Source: Zoogloeaceae bacterium (GTDB taxonomy: Bacteria > Pseudomonadota > Gammaproteobacteria > Burkholderiales > Rhodocyclaceae). From it: a stretch of DNA of 5,345 nucleotides. Location: NCBI GenBank assembly GCA_031267345.1, contig JAIRZG010000098.1, positions 1 through 5,345 on the forward strand. The letters run 5' to 3'. How positions within the stretch are numbered: position 1 is the stretch's first letter; each line of letters starts with the position of its first letter. Both the position numbers and the translations under genes were made by a program. The notes beneath the pieces are model-generated. The model was not told the origin of the DNA. It made no database searches and worked only from the letters and a program-made list of their open reading frames with translations. This document shows positions 5,062 to 5,345 of this stretch, in pieces.

Positions 5062-5345
5062 ATGCCGGGACTAAACACCTACCAGATTGACCGGATCGAG
5101 TTCACCGAAGGCGACGACATCGTGCTCGGCCTGGATGGAGACGACAGCCTGTATGGAAACGCCGGCGCCGACACGCTCTACGGCAACAGCGGCAATGACA
5201 CCCTGCGCGGCGGAGCCGGTAACGATGCCTACGTCTTCGGACGCGGCGATGGTCAGGACACGATTCGGGATTTTGACGCGACCACTGGCAACCGGGATAC
5301 GCTGGAATTCGGTGAGGACATCGGCGCCAGCGACCTGTGGTTCAG
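5062..5345 (+). CDS. RTX (hemolysin-type calcium-binding repeat) protein, partial at the right edge and probably 5'-truncated
   Basis: An open frame of 94 codons runs to the window end. Residues 17-58 carry about four glycine/aspartate-rich nonapeptides of the GGxGxDxLx type: LGLDGDDSL, YGNAGADTL, YGNSGNDTL, RGGAGNDAY. These fold as a calcium-binding parallel beta-roll in proteins usually exported by type I secretion. Next comes VFGRGDGQDTIRDFD and DTLEFGEDIGASDLWF (79-94), which resembles the linker (HCBP-related) region that alternates with repeat blocks in large RTX proteins. Residues 6-14 (TYQIDRIEF) resemble the end of such a linker rather than a protein start. There is no ribosome binding site before the ATG at 5062, and the frame stays open upstream into the IS481 remnant. 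I therefore take this as the downstream part of a larger RTX gene whose 5' part was removed. Enzymatic or adhesive role cannot be told from here. Confidence 0.8.
   Translation, partial: MPGLNTYQIDRIEFTEGDDIVLGLDGDDSLYGNAGADTLYGNSGNDTLRGGAGNDAYVFGRGDGQDTIRDFDATTGNRDTLEFGEDIGASDLWF

Noticed and set aside
1..5345. A novel multi-gene system (defence, CRISPR, toxin-antitoxin, biosynthetic or retroelement).
   Set aside because: The intact genes belong to well-known unrelated families, there are no direct-repeat arrays with spacers, and nothing in gene order suggests a joint function.

Overview
The window looks like an ordinary chromosomal stretch of a GC-rich proteobacterium, most likely a gammaproteobacterium. 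Three things suggest this: a RecD that can be followed motif by motif along the E. coli protein, a DsbC with the same CGYC and second-disulfide layout as E. coli DsbC, and an aldo/keto reductase that resembles E. coli DkgA along its whole length. Genus cannot be set from the sequence. The intact genes lie on the + strand and are tightly packed. Mobile-element debris and repeats sit at both edges.

Layout. Positions 1-362 (minus strand) hold the N-terminal part of an IS5-family transposase that runs off the left edge. Positions 363-623 have no gene; they hold a 145-bp nested-palindrome element (439-583), a consensus -10 box (586-591) and a short heptamer repeat (598-617). Next come an alpha/beta hydrolase (624-1499) and recD (1496-3238), which overlap by ATGA and are probably translationally coupled. 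A second palindromic heptamer repeat (3182-3237) forms the 3' end of recD and supplies its stop codon. It is followed at once by another consensus -10 box (3241-3246) and dsbC (3277-4002), then a DkgA-like aldo/keto reductase (4026-4853) 23 bases further on. From 4854 to 5061 there is an imperfect inverted repeat and a broken N-terminal fragment of an IS481-family transposase on the minus strand. The right edge (5062-5345) opens into an RTX calcium-binding repeat protein that continues beyond the window and appears to have lost its 5' part to the IS481 element.

How the genes work together. The likely transcription units are hydrolase-recD and dsbC-reductase. Their products have unrelated jobs: an unknown ester or amide hydrolysis, recombinational DNA repair, periplasmic disulfide isomerisation and NADPH-dependent carbonyl reduction. 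The grouping therefore looks like genome shuffling rather than a pathway. I see no defence island, CRISPR array, toxin-antitoxin pair, biosynthetic cluster or plausible undescribed system. The points worth a second look are the repeats that shape gene ends and promoters, the displaced recD, and the IS481/RTX junction.
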